This document shows, one piece after another, positions 37,401-47,714 of a DNA stretch of 64,000 bases (position 1 is its first letter; every line of letters starts with the position of its first letter). The notes below the pieces were generated by a model. The model ran no database searches. It was not told where the DNA came from and saw only the letters and a list, made by a program, of their open reading frames with translations. The position numbers and the translations under genes are program-made. The stretch comes from Pythium myriotylum. Taxonomy: Eukaryota; Oomycota; Peronosporomycetes; Pythiales; Pythiaceae. Location: contig JALJCQ010000008.1 in NCBI GenBank assembly GCA_023091665.1, forward strand, positions 62,001 through 126,000, read 5' to 3'.

Positions 37401-40022
37401 GACTCGCTCGATAACTACTCACTGGGCCGATTACCTTCATCCATGTCAATCGGGGACAGCAATCACGCAACTGCGACCGCTTATGAGCAGAAAAAGAACG
37501 AGCTGCAAGGCCTGAAGCTCATGCAGCAGTATGTCGCGATAGCGTCAATGCATATGAAGAGCAAGATGGAACTCGCGAATCTGGAACAAAAAGCACGAAT
37601 GCAAGATGGAAGAGGAAGTCCACTGGGTGGATCAGGGATTCGCAAACTACCAAGGTCGAGCCTTCATGTGCTGTATGTTCCAGATATGCGTTTTGCTCTA
37701 TCTGTGGCCCAGCCGCTCAAGGGGGGTAACCTGATTGTTTCTTCCACTGGCAATCAGACCCAGAGCAGTTCGACTGCACTCGTTCCGTCGAGACAACTTA
37801 CTGCAGCGACACCCCGTCGACTCACCGGTCAGGCGAGCGCTGCCCTCTTGGACAATCTGTCCCTGTCGCTCATCGTCCGGATGTACGGGTTGATTGCGCC
37901 AAACCTTCCGCTAGCTGCATCTCCAATGTCCCCTCCGCCAAACTCGGCAACTGCTCAGTTTGATGAAGGTGGAAACGCTGGTGCACTTCAGATCCAGCCA
38001 GTGATCGACTCGAACCACTTCGTCAACACGAACGGCACGATGATGTCCATGCTGAACATGAACATGCGTGACATGTACGGCGGGGAAGGTATCGGTAGCG
38101 TCATGGAATACGGAACTCCATTTTCTCCAACCATGAAACGGGCGCAGCCGGGGATGTACGCGTCAGTGTTCCGCGAATCGTCTGTGGACCCAGCGCTCGC
38201 AAACCCAAGAAAACTTCTGGCAAGGCTCACTGCTCTCGGAGTGCCTCCTCTACCACCAGATCTTGGAGCGCTACGACTCGGAGATGGAAGTGCGTATTCG
38301 ATCTATGCTCATCCTTCGAGTCCCTACAGTATGTTACAGGGAGCTGTCACTGCAGCTTCTGCAGTAAGCCAGAGTGCAGAACGTGGAGGTATTCTCTCCA
38401 GTCCATCTTCGGGTGGAGGCGCATCTTTTAACACGGGAAGCTATGGCACTGGGGTTAGCGCCAGCAACGGTTCGATGGGCGGAGCAGGAAGCTATTCCCC
38501 GGCGTTCTCTGCGTATCGGAACTGGCGTCCGCGCAAGAACACACTGGTTGCCGAGCTCGCAGAGCATACTGGAGCAGTCAATCGAATCAGCTCGTCGCAG
38601 GACTTTAGCTTCCTCGCATCTGCCTCAAACGATGGAACGGTGAAACTGTGGTCAATCCGCTCGATGCAGCACAGCATTAACCAGGGCTCACGGGCGACAT
38701 ACGACGGCCAAGGTGGCGTGCTCACTGACATGGTCGTGCTGGATAACTCCCACTCGGTGGCGTCGGCGTCGAGCAACGGAACTGTGCATGTCTTCCGAAT
38801 CGACAAGGTGAGTGGAGGTGCGAATTTCCAAACGACAGGACTGCGTGAACTACGGTCCGAGGACAGTGCTATTACTGTCCTTGACCACTTGAACAACGTG
38901 ACTGAGTCGCTGTTGATCTATGCGACCCGAAATGGTACGATTCACGCGTGGGATCTCCGATCACGCCGCGAGGCCTGGAAGCTTGAGATCTCTCCCGAGA
39001 TTGGCTTCGTCACGTGCATCACACACTCGCTCGACGTGAGCTGGCTGGCTGTGGGCACGTCGCGTGGGTTCATCTGTCTCTGGGACTTGCGCTTCCTCGT
39101 CTTGATCCGAATCTGGCGACACTCATCCCACCGAAGCATCCACCGCCTGAAGCCGTGTCTTGGTCTGCCCAACACGCTCACACTGGAAGAAACGTCCGTA
39201 CCACTCGTGTTTGTCGCCGCGGGAGATGCTGAAGTTGCTGTCTTCGACCTAAGTATCGGCGCCTGTCGTGCTATCTTCCGAACACTCCACGTGCAGGCGC
39301 CTGATGCCGATGCGTGCAGATGCCCGACATTGCTCCACGTTCCGATTCCTCATCGCAGCCGTAGCGTGCTGGGCAGTTTTCTGGGCATCTACGGCATCGC
39401 GACTGCATTTGATGAGATTGCGACGACTCCACTGAGTGAAGAGCCGAGCGTTCGTGCGATGCTGTGTCCGTCGTTGCACTTCCGCGGTGTCGCAGATGCA
39501 TTGATCACTGGTGGTGAGGACAAGCAGATCCGGTACTGGGATATCCGCAATGGCAAACAGTCCTTCACGGTCTGTGGGGACGGTGAATCGAGGTCATTCT
39601 ACGATAATCAGAGCGCGCCAAGCGATTGGTGGCGCATGAGTTCGTCCACTGGTCCAGGTGGCAGCGTAGCGAGTGCCGAGCGAAGTGACGCTCTCGTGTC
39701 TGCCGCGACGATGGGCACGTCCAGCTCGTCCTCGAGCAGCAGCACGAATGGCATCACCAAGCCCGAGATCGCTTGGAGCAAGCTCAGTGCGCCAATCATC
39801 ACTATCTGCCAGGACGCGTCCTATTTCACAGCGCAAGGCGGCCTTGGGGCTGTGCTTGCGGCAGGCGGCGGTGTCGAGAGCGCCGTGACAATGGAGCGGC
39901 GAGGCCTTGTGGCGCCGTCACCAGCACACAACGACTGCATCTTGGACTTGGCGCTCGTCGACCTCAACGGCCCTGTGCTTGTATCTAGTGGCCGCGACGG
40001 CATCATCAAGGTGTGGAAGTAG
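34431..40022 (+). CDS. VPS15: VPS15 / PIK3R4, regulatory pseudokinase-like subunit of class III PI3-kinase
   Basis: 1863 residues from the ATG at 34431, chosen because it gives the N-myristoylation signal MGN typical of Vps15. The kinase domain (about 20-340) has HGDIKQENIMV and the characteristic WNWIYLTDFAPFKP in place of a normal DFG. The glycine loop is weak, as in all Vps15. HEAT repeats (about 560-960) follow, then a long linker with Ser/Gln-rich stretches (about 1020-1430), and WD40 repeats (about 1435-1863; KLWSI, HAWDLRS, CLWDLRF, RYWDIRN, IKVWK). It anchors Vps34 and Beclin-type subunits on endosomes and autophagosomes. It is longer than the human protein (about 1360 aa) owing to the linker. 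No intron was seen. Confidence 0.95.
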   Translation: MGNAAPRAQPQLDSASHYRTYLMGYKSMNVMFGSLIGDGKFLKTIYCKCEEGSLIVKIYRKVDPNEKLGNVEVALRRLSQGFTIEQQPNLLPYADYQLSTKFDVAFLVRQYFASNLYDRICSRPFLTKIEKKWIAYQILRALEQSHSKGICHGDIKQENIMVTSWNWIYLTDFAPFKPTYIPEDDPADYNYYFCAIDATRRGCSVAPERFYGKPPTKAASATSKDAMVLAKLTDSELTIEEVERQLTMETGPSSVPNGGKNARNRREGNLLESMDIFSAGCVIAEVFLGGKPLFDLPSLLKYRTGDSDYLKSALRKIDDPQLEELLLHMLQLDPRARLSASEYLVKYTGSSSTALFPAHFDNFTSRFMVLVLGRGGRVPDARIRLACKYYGRIVREVAGVEDPEGEHFFRQRMREGYGSDRQLSADLLSLDGGGHVAQRVLEELDQKLPSDVDRQALREAMTQEERDREKEKEMSLSRSAQKKKIEKLNEQFQALTEKKKQTMINDVPLLEGQQERGDSFDDGRADSDFADEDEISVFPNTAPRRRARSSSKQEPWDDDRNGIVIILSLVCSSIRHVQVPESKITALHLMRYLGKFTSDEVRLQRLVPFLLELVDDPSATVRSVVIRTLTFLLSLVKKIPLSDASIFPQYILPQMAKFPVDQDELVRITFAECLPLLASTSRRFLEIAHSLKQRNMGSSPGSTTSVNGPISGKVGDPLSAQTLFLASSNFDKELNRLHKMVSRFVIQLAAPDQKTSSALVKRALLGDITRLCIFFGRERTLDVVLPQLITFLNDRDWELRGAFFDHITGVGAFVGRVTVELYILPCIEQALFDVQEIVITKALDCLSSLCQLGLFQKSTSALGDKAKMTCSLLLHPSWWIRDAVLKLMSYIAVQMGSVDANVFLGPLLRPFLKKTMVFLVGENEEDTLVRLRDCCRQFVSRQTFDAVLLASSSPNGSSEGFDIEGFVSLSADNEESSDKNHRARGALSSMDSLDNYSLGRLPSSMSIGDSNHATATAYEQKKNELQGLKLMQQYVAIASMHMKSKMELANLEQKARMQDGRGSPLGGSGIRKLPRSSLHVLYVPDMRFALSVAQPLKGGNLIVSSTGNQTQSSSTALVPSRQLTAATPRRLTGQASAALLDNLSLSLIVRMYGLIAPNLPLAASPMSPPPNSATAQFDEGGNAGALQIQPVIDSNHFVNTNGTMMSMLNMNMRDMYGGEGIGSVMEYGTPFSPTMKRAQPGMYASVFRESSVDPALANPRKLLARLTALGVPPLPPDLGALRLGDGSAYSIYAHPSSPYSMLQGAVTAASAVSQSAERGGILSSPSSGGGASFNTGSYGTGVSASNGSMGGAGSYSPAFSAYRNWRPRKNTLVAELAEHTGAVNRISSSQDFSFLASASNDGTVKLWSIRSMQHSINQGSRATYDGQGGVLTDMVVLDNSHSVASASSNGTVHVFRIDKVSGGANFQTTGLRELRSEDSAITVLDHLNNVTESLLIYATRNGTIHAWDLRSRREAWKLEISPEIGFVTCITHSLDVSWLAVGTSRGFICLWDLRFLVLIRIWRHSSHRSIHRLKPCLGLPNTLTLEETSVPLVFVAAGDAEVAVFDLSIGACRAIFRTLHVQAPDADACRCPTLLHVPIPHRSRSVLGSFLGIYGIATAFDEIATTPLSEEPSVRAMLCPSLHFRGVADALITGGEDKQIRYWDIRNGKQSFTVCGDGESRSFYDNQSAPSDWWRMSSSTGPGGSVASAERSDALVSAATMGTSSSSSSSSTNGITKPEIAWSKLSAPIITICQDASYFTAQGGLGAVLAAGGGVESAVTMERRGLVAPSPAHNDCILDLALVDLNGPVLVSSGRDGIIKVWK

Positions 40023-40027
40023 CAAGC

Positions 40028-40155
40028 AGTAGAAAATCGTTTATTTTGTCTAGCAAACAAGCAACAATATACAAGTGAACTAGGTAACGATTCGTCAGTG
40101 CTCGCGCCTGTTGCCTCGTCCGATTTGCTTCATGATCTTCGCGGGCGTCTCATGA
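40028..40155 (-). pseudogene. Duplicated 3' end of the NOL12-like gene
   Basis: About 125 bp match 41258-41385, including the 3' UTR motif tttattttgtctagc and the last 20 or so codons of the NOL12-like gene (compare cgtcagtgctcgcgcctgttgcc with the parent). It is in the same orientation as the parent and begins only a few bases after the VPS15 stop. It therefore sits in the VPS15 3' UTR. Confidence 0.8.
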
Positions 40156-40161
40156 ATTGAA

Positions 40162-40921
40162 CTATGAAATGAATTGCAAGACGATGGTCACTGTTCCTGC
40201 GCAGTGATTGGCATCGGGAGCGTCTTCGTTGTGGACATCGACCTCAGCCAAACTGTTAGACATCTGAAGGATAATTTCAAGGGACAGCACAAACTGAGAA
40301 GCATTCAGACCAACGAAATGCATACATGAAATACGTTGAGGAACACTCACGCGATGCGACGATATCAAGACGAATTTCCTGATGGATCTAGCTGGACACC
40401 GGACTTAATCGATTGCGATGATCGAAGCACAGCAGATGTGATGATCATCGACGAACTGCCGAACCGAATGAACGGCGTTTTCGTTGGTATTCGGTCCGTG
40501 ATCGAGGTAAAAGGACATTTGAAGCTGCAGTGAACAAAGATCAATGCTCCTAGAGTAAAGCGAGGGACGTTGTGCTCCTGTGGGTTTACTCACCAACCTG
40601 AACTACTGGTATTTCCTGTGATTCACGCCGGACAACAAAATCGCCAGAATAGTGCTAGCTTGCCCAGCCAACGGATCTACAACAATCAAGAAGTATTGAA
40701 GGAGATAACTGGACCCACGCGTGACGGGTACTTTCCGATGCCTGTTGCTTTCTTGAGTTCGCCTCTTCCTCGAAAGCGTCAAAAGTTGCTTCGAAGTGCG
40801 ATGATGCCGCACCAGAAATGCTGGAGAGATACGAGTTGATGTCGGATGAACTAGTCCGGAGTTCTTGTAGCAGCGAAGGATCGATTGTGCTTTCGATCTG
40901 ATTAGGCGAATGCAAAGTCAT
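40162..40921 (-). CDS. Possible spliced gene, unrecognised
   Basis: Several minus-strand frames look coding. A 5' exon from the ATG at 40921 to about 40732 is Ser-rich and then helical, with FEATFDAFEEEANSRKQQ. A following piece (40676-40607) is joined through a 55-bp GT-AG intron in phase. A 3' exon, 40293-40162, is preceded by a canonical gtgagt...cttctcag intron and ends with NHCAGTVTIVLQFIS. I could not join the middle (40606-40355) without a stop. This is either a gene with a missed exon or a pseudogene. No family was recognised. Confidence 0.3.
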
Positions 40922-41328
40922 GTTTCAATGTACACCTAGATGGTTGGGAAGCACAGCGCAATGACGTTGATCATTCAGAACAACATTCCTCCACTTGCTT
41001 ATGCAGAAACGCTTTTTCAAATCGTAGGTCTCGTTTCACTCGAGAGCTTCAGTCTCCTGTGTCAGCTGGTGGCGGCCACGAAGTAGACCAACCACACTAT
41101 TCTCTTTGACAGTGAGAGCTCTGAAACGAATTGCTGCTGCACAGCTGTAACCCCGGACTCCCCCAACGAATAGGAGGCCACTTCATCCTCTCACGCCACT
41201 TCATCCTCTGACGTCGCTTTCCCACACACTCGCCATTCCATGTGCATCATTCTGTTGTGTGAGAAAATTGTTTATTTTGTCTAGCGAACAAGCAACAATA
41301 TACAAGTGACCTAGGTATTAACAACTCG
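40922..41328. other. Intergenic
   Basis: No supported gene. Contains a short direct repeat of cacttcatcctct (41182 and 41200) and, at its right end, the 3' UTR of the NOL12-like gene. Confidence 0.4.
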
Positions 41329-42173
41329 TCAGTGCTTGCGTTTCTTGCCTCCTCCAATTTTCTTGGAGATCTTCGCGGGCGTCTTATCGCCTTTCTTGTC
41401 ATCCTTTCGAGAGAGACCAGCTACACGTCCGAGGTTGCCTTTCTTGCCGGCCTTCTTACCCGAGCCCATCATGGCCTTACGCGACTCTCGAGCCTGCTTG
41501 AGTTTGGCGCGCTTGTTGGGCAATGCGAGGCCCTTGCGCTTCAGCTGTATCCGCTGGAACAACGTGAGCTGCTTCTCCTTATCCTTGCCGTTACCACCGC
41601 GTGGGGCAGCGCGCGCCTGCTCCTCGATCTCGTCGTCGTCAAAGTCACTAAAGTTGTCTTCCGAGTCGCTCTTGAGTTCGCCGACCGAGGTCGTGACGGT
41701 GACCACGTCTCCAAACTTGGACTGCGTGTGCGCGTCATCAAACGTCATGACCTTGGTTTCGCCTGCCTTGTCTTCGTCGCTGTCATCATCCTCGTCCTCG
41801 TCCTCGTCCTCCTCTGCTTCTTCTTGTGCCTTCTTGTCCTCGTCGCTGTCGACGATGTTGAGCTGGGCCATGAGCTGCTTCTGCTCCTCGCGCCGCTGCT
41901 TGCGCGCCTCCATGAGCTGTTTCTTCTGCTTGTACGCCTCCATGTCCAGTCCGAAGCGGCGTCGTTCCTGCTTGCGCTTGCTGAAACCCGTCAGATACTC
42001 TCTACGAAACAGCCCCACATTGTCAGCCAAACGAGATCAAAAATGCGACCGCCTTTCTCGCCACGCGCGTACTTGCGTTTCTCGGGATCAAACGTCACCA
42101 CGAGCTTGGACTTTTGCTTGCTCTTGGCGGAGACCTTGCGGCCGCCGCCCGGATGCGGCCGATCGCGCCCCAT
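41329..42173 (-). CDS. NOL12: NOL12/Nop25-family rRNA-processing protein (yeast Rrp17)
   Basis: Two exons, 42173-42073 and 42001-41329, separated by a 71-bp GT-AG intron (gtacgc...tttcgtag), give 257 residues. The join restores the family signature VVTFDPEKRKEYLTGFSKRKQERR, which spans the splice site. A helical basic segment follows (MEARKQRREEQKQLM), then a long Asp/Glu tract (about 120-150), a second acidic patch and a Lys-rich C terminus (KKIGGGKKRKH). Members act in the nucleolus as 5' exonuclease-associated factors for large-subunit rRNA. The acidic/basic alternation is typical of the family. Confidence 0.85.
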
Positions 42174-42500
42174 ACTGATACTACGTCGCGAGAGATCAAG
42201 GCTCGCAGCGAGACAGGCGACCTCGGGAGCTGCTCACGAGCTCCTTGGCACCAATGGCTCTTGACTGCCAACGTTATCCGGAATCGTTCGCTGGTCCGTA
42301 TCCGGATGCTCCGTTCCTAATCAATTACAAATATAGACACACGTACACCTACTATCGTCTTAGGTACGAAAAAAGAGTGTTGGTCTGTAGATTTCCTCCC
42401 GCGCTAATTTTGTATTTTAGCCAATCACAACGCGACATTCTCCCCGTTGTTGAAGTTTCCCCTCCTCACAATCGAAAACGAAGAGAGAGGAGACGACACC
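42174..42500. promoter_or_regulatory. Divergent promoter region (NOL12-like / 15-exon coiled-coil gene)
   Basis: 327 bp between divergent starts, locally AT-rich at 42320-42420. A CCAAT-type motif (agccaatcac) lies at 42418-42427, about 75 bp before the plus-strand ATG. Confidence 0.45.
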
Positions 42501-45026
42501 ATGCACGGCGGCGACGGCGCGAGAGGCGAAGAGACGAGCGAAGGGAGCGACGAGATCCACGAGCTGCGCAAGCTCATCGGTCGGGAGAGTCGCTGGCCGG
42601 ATGTCGTGGGATTTGGAGCGGTCGCACTGAGCGGTTGGTTGCAGTTGGCATGATGCAGACGGAGATGGAGCTGGTCGAGAGGATCCGGCAGAACGAAGAG
42701 AGCATCGCGACTGTGAACGAGCGCATCGAAGAGTGCAAGGTGATGGCTTGGAAAGGGTGTTGAGAACGAGCGCTTGATGGGATACTGAGTTGGTTCGGAC
42801 CTTGTCGAACACAGGAACTGATTTCTGGAGAGCAGAGGCGCCAGGACACGATCCGAGGGCAGATGAATGCGACGAAAGCAGAACTCGATGATCTCGAAAG
42901 CAAGAAAACGGGTGAGTGTTGTAGATTAGCATTCCTCGGGTGGCGTTGTGCTTATTTCATTTTATTTTGCAGTCGTTGAAACGAGACATCGACAGTTTGT
43001 CGGTAAGTTCGGCATATCCCGGCTGCAAGAGTGAGGCTGAAGGATGTACTTTGGAAACAAGATATGGTTGCCAATCATAGCAGATCTATCTGTGAGCTGA
43101 GGTTACATCATGAATGCCTCCGCGGCTACATTGCAAACGTCGAGCTTCACATTGACAGAAGCCGAGCGTCGACAGAGAGCCTGTTGCGACTCACTCGCCA
43201 GCTCGAAGAGCAAAGATCGCTTGGTAAATGTCCCTCGGAAGTATTTCTCGCGAACTTACGCCTCACAACAGCGCCTTATTAGTCATTTGCAACACAATTC
43301 GAGAAGAGGAAATCGCTGACCAAAACTCGACGCTCAAGATGACAAGAATGAAGAAACGGAACATTGAGGCATCTATTGGTGAAATTGAGAACGACATCAG
43401 GAAAGTTGAAAGCGACCGTCAACAGAAAGAAGTCGATCTAGAAGCTGCAAAGCAGGAATACGCTGAGCTGGTCGGAACAATTCGAGCTTTCGAGCGAGAT
43501 TGCGTTCGTCGCCGACGTCAAATAACCGAGGAAACCGATACTTTGCGCCTTCAACTAGGTAGATGTTTTCCTATTGACATGAAGATATCACGAGCTCATG
43601 TATTGTCATAGAGCAATTAACCAAAAAGCTCCAGGCTAAACAGAAGAAGTATCGGACTAAAACAAAGGCTGAGAATGGGACTTTGAAGAAACGCATCACC
43701 TTCTTGACCAGAGGCAAGGAACCCCACTTATCAAGCTTGTTGACGGATGCTCACGCCTCGAGTAGAGCTTGAATTACACCAGATGGACATTGAGGACATC
43801 TTGTCTTCTGTGGCTCCGTTTCGAGACCAAAACGCGGGGCTTCAGATAAGGTGGAGAGACCAATGATGAGTACAAAACGAAATGATGCACATTTAACGGC
43901 GAGTGTGTAGGAAAGCGGCGTTAGAGGATGAAGTGGCTAAGTTTGAAGTAAGGTCTCTAGCCAACCAAGTTACCACCCAATATTCTAATCGATCTACGAA
44001 ATAGGCCCAAATCAGTTTGCTTCGGGACCAGATTGAGCAGTTTGACACCCTTGACGACAAGTGCGATACAAGCAAAATGAAAGCTGAATTGACGAACAAG
44101 AATGGAGAACTGGAAGATGCAGCACACGCACTGACGCGTGCGAAGGTTTGCCTCTCTTTGTGCGGGTTCGTTCTCTAGTTTTGCTGATACCAACCGATTA
44201 TGCAGGATAAACTCGCTCGGCTTCAGGAAGAATACATGCAGGTATGTGGTGAAGTGCCCCAGTTTTCTACCTTTCATTGCGGTTTCCATTCGTGTATTTG
44301 CTACAGATCCAATCAGAGAAACACAATTTAGAGCGTGCAATCGGCAATTTATCCTTAGAAGAGCTTAAAGAACAGCTAACTAGAGAGTCCTCATGCCTGG
44401 AGATGCTCCGAATCGAGCACAATGACCTTGCTAACAAAGAGAGCACTATTCGCGAAAAGAACAAGACACTCAGAGCCCAATATGAGGAAAAACAAATGAT
44501 CCACAAGAAGCTCAAAGCAGCGACGCTTAAGCTCCAAAAAGAACTGCGAAATGCACTCAAATCGGAAGAGCAACTCACAGCACAATTGCACCAAGAAGAG
44601 CATACCCTCGTGCTTGTTGATCAGATTGAACAGGTGAGTGAGCGATTTAGCTTGGGGACGTGCGTTGTTGACCATTTACTTACTTCACGTGGTCTTCAGC
44701 GTGCCAGACAGTAGGTTGCGAGCCAAAGTAGATTCGATCGCGATTTACTTTTACCGTACTCCATTGTGACAGGCTTGAAGAAGAGCTGAGTGCAGCCAAG
44801 CAAGCCAACGCAAGCAAACTGCGAGCATTGGAAATCGACTTGCAGGAGAAAGAAGCTGAATGGAAACAGAAGTGTCTCGACCAAGAAACACGCCTAAAGG
44901 CTGAGCTCGAGGAATGGAGTTCGAAGGTTGTGGCATCTGTGTTGTGAAGTTTGGCGAGACCAGATCTAACATCCTCGTTTGACTCAGCAGGCGCAATCAC
45001 TCCAAGACCAGCTCAGACCAACCTAA
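42501..45026 (+). CDS. 15-exon coiled-coil protein, unrecognised
   Basis: Predicted exons: 42501-42588, 42645-42739, 42815-42911, 42973-43002, 43062-43223, 43283-43558, 43612-43713, 43766-43850, 43911-43947, 44005-44145, 44206-44241, 44307-44633, 44700-44710, 44773-44926, 44988-45026. The sum is 1680 nt, 559 residues with no stop. Intron 7 (43714-43765) uses GC-AG. Exon 13 is an 11-nt micro-exon and exon 4 is 30 nt. The product is coiled coil almost throughout, with Glu/Lys/Gln heptads, and has no globular domain. Such proteins are common in flagellar axonemes, basal bodies and kinetochores. Oomycete zoospores are flagellated, but nothing in the sequence fixes the role. Confidence 0.6.
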
Positions 45027-45295
45027 ACCGAGCTCCATGATTGGATAAGTTATTTGCGTAGATTTTATGTGTCACGAGCACGCGATAAAGTACGACTGAG
45101 CCGTTAGCCAAGTTGTGCCTTCTCCTTGTTGACTACAGCAGCCGCTGGAAACGAAGAACAAAACTCGAACTAACCACACGGCCACCGGAACTATCACGGC
45201 GCGGCGATCCAACTCGCCGGTTGCCGACTCGCTCTCCTGGGTGCGAGAAGCCAGAGGACTCGATCAGCGTGACCTCCGCGGAATCCAGCCAGAAC
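45027..45295. promoter_or_regulatory. Upstream region of alpha/beta-hydrolase gene
   Basis: 269 bp between the coiled-coil stop and the hydrolase start. The hydrolase frame is open upstream to 45113 but is Arg-rich and lacks similarity to the family. I treat it as leader. Confidence 0.4.
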
Positions 45296-47207
45296 ATGGG
45301 AAATTCGGAATCCCGCGCCGCCTCTTCGTCGAACAAGAACTCGTCGTCGTCGAGCGCGGACGACGACTCGACAAATCGCGGCAGCGGCGAAGCGCGCCAT
45401 TCTGTACCAGGAGCGAGCGAGGGCGACTTGTCGGTGGTCTCCTCAGCAGAATCCGCACATCGCCGGCACTCAATGTCTGCCACATCACTGCGTCGCTCCT
45501 CCCGGCGGCAGAGAAGCCGCCACTCAAACGCGGATGTTCGTCGCAATCGGAATGTGGAAGCTGGCGGAATCGAGCGCGGGCAAGAAGCTACAGAAGAACA
45601 AACCGGCCAACTCGGATATTGGTATTTGATCAAAAACGGTTACAGTGAGCTGGTGAACCTAATTATCCGCCCGCCTCGCGCACATTACGACGTTGAGGAG
45701 CTCGGCCCGCAATCGTTTGCCTTCTCTGGGCGCGAGTATCAGCGTATCGATTTCACGGTTGAAAATGACCGCCATCAGCTGCTGCAATGCTCACACTGGC
45801 TGCCTGTTCAGAAGGAAATCAACGGCGTCTCCGAGTTTCCGTGTCTGATCTACCTGCACGGAAACTCGTCTTGCCGGCTTGAATCACTTTCGGTTCTCCG
45901 GACTTGCCTTTCATCGGGCCTCACAGTTGTAGCATTCGACTGTGCCGGTTGCGGTAAGTCCGATGGGGATTATATCTCTCTTGGCTACTACGAGCGCGAT
46001 GACCTGAAGTGCGTCGTTGAATATCTGCGTAAGAACGCACGAGTATCCACAATCGGTTTGTGGGGAAGAAGCATGGGCGCAGCCACTGCACTCCTCCATG
46101 CTGATCGAGACCCTTCGATTGCTGGTATCGTCGTCGACAGTGCCTTTACAAATCTCGAACAGCTCGTCCAAGAGATCGTCGAGCGTGGTCGACGCGAGGG
46201 CTTCACAATCCCCTCATTTTTGGTCAAAATCGTCATGAAGTTTATTCGTGGGTCCGTCCAGAAGAGGGCCGTTTTTGATATCAAGAACTTGTCGCCAATT
46301 GACCATGCCAACATATCCTTCGTCCCGGCACTCTTTGTCGCAGCGAACGGCGACGACTTCATCGGTCCCCACCACAGCGATCAAATTTTTGCACAGTACG
46401 CTGGTGATAAAAACATTGTGAAGGTCGCTGGTGACCACAACAGTGTGCGGCCACAGTTCCTCCTCGATTCTGCAGGAATCTTTCTTCAGAGCGCTCTGCA
46501 AGTGGATCCGCGGCTGCTTCCAGACACGTCACTACTTGGCAGTTCTCGGCCCGGTCGCACTCCTTGGTCTTCAAGTGGCCCGTCTTCTTTGACTCGGCTC
46601 ATGATGATGGATCTTGAGGCAGCGCTTCATGCCGGGCCACATGCCTCCGCTCACATCCCACAATCAGATTGGGCGTGCCCAACCTGTACGTTCATGAACG
46701 TGCCGCTTCAAACACACGTAAGTTTGCCTTGTCTGTCCACACAAAATTTTCTCGCTGAGTTCTTCCCTCTGACTTCCTCTTCTTGAAGTGCGAGATGTGT
46801 CAGACTGGCTACAAACCGCCCAGGCAGGAAGCGAGCTCACCAAAGCGATGGAGCTCATCCCCAACAATGCTCGTGGGCTCCAATCTCGAAACCAACACAG
46901 AAGACTCGCGGGTGTCAAGCTCGAGTTCCCAACCGCCACCAGCGCCATCGAACGTAAGGACAATCTGAAGTGACTTAACTGATACAAAAATTCCTCCAAC
47001 CTGCTCAAGGCAGGCCCTCCAAACGACCTCAGCGCGTCTTCGCCCGATGACATGACGAGCGCACTATTTATTGAAGCCTTCCTCTCAGGGACTCGTCTCG
47101 TAACGAAGGGCTGTGGCAGCGCCAAGAGGTCAGGTGATTCACCCCAATACACTGTTCCCATGGACTCTCGCTTTTGTCCACCTGCAGCGAAAGCTCACAG
47201 AAACTAA
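45296..47207 (+). CDS. Alpha/beta hydrolase (ABHD17-like) with C-terminal RanBP2-type zinc finger
   Basis: Predicted exons 45296-46717, 46789-46953 and 47010-47207 (594 aa). The start MGN suggests N-myristoylation. A Ser/Arg-rich disordered region (to about 105) precedes the hydrolase fold: oxyanion HGNS, FDCAGCGKSDGDY, nucleophile elbow GRSMGA, and catalytic His in GDHNS. The first intron splits a RanBP2 zinc finger: WACPTCTFMN before it and CEMCQTGY after it, which strongly supports that join. The last exon is phase-compatible through a gtaagg...caag intron. If it is not spliced, translation stops at 46968. ABHD17 enzymes remove palmitate from membrane proteins. The zinc finger may bind RNA or ubiquitin, and the fusion is unusual. 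Confidence 0.75.
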
Positions 47208-47399
47208 GAAAAGAGATAGCGGTGGCAAGACGATCGGGAAGGAACGACGACAGCGCCACCCGCAGCTCTCGACGCCATCACCACCTCTCGCGCGTCGTGC
47301 GTGGCGGTCGGTCGCTGCGAGCTGCGTCGTCCATTTCTTTAATGGACATTGCAGGAGAGAGATGGACGCCTCGACCATGCTGCTAGGACGACACTACGC

Positions 47400-47714
47400 T
47401 TAGTACGTGTGGCCGGCCGACTTCTTCTTCTCGCCGAGCTCGAAGTGCTTGGTGCGCTTGATCGGGAGCTGCTTCTTGGTCTTGCACTCCTTGCACTCCA
47501 TACGGAGGGTGATCTTCTTGGTGGTCTTGGCCTTCTTGTGGAAGACGGGCTTGGTCTGACCACCGAAACCCTTCTGCTTGGCCTTGTAACGACGGGCACC
47601 CTGCGCGTACTTGGAGGCCTTGCCGGCCTTGTACTGCGAGATCTTGTGCACCGTGTGCTTCTGGCACTTCTTGCCAGCGCAGAAGGTGCGGCGTTCCTTT
47701 GGCATGTTCACCAT
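47400..47714 (-). CDS. RPL44: 60S ribosomal protein eL42 (L44/L36A)
   Basis: 104 residues, single exon, normal length. Starts [12 protein letters not shown] and has the eL42 zinc-binding cysteines (CAGKKCQKH and [16 protein letters not shown]), then [14 protein letters not shown]. It binds near the E site of the large subunit. It is convergent with the hydrolase gene (192 bp between stops). Confidence 0.96.
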   Translation of the reverse strand: MVNMPKERRTFCAGKKCQKHTVHKISQYKAGKASKYAQGARRYKAKQKGFGGQTKPVFHKKAKTTKKITLRMECKECKTKKQLPIKRTKHFELGEKKKSAGHTY

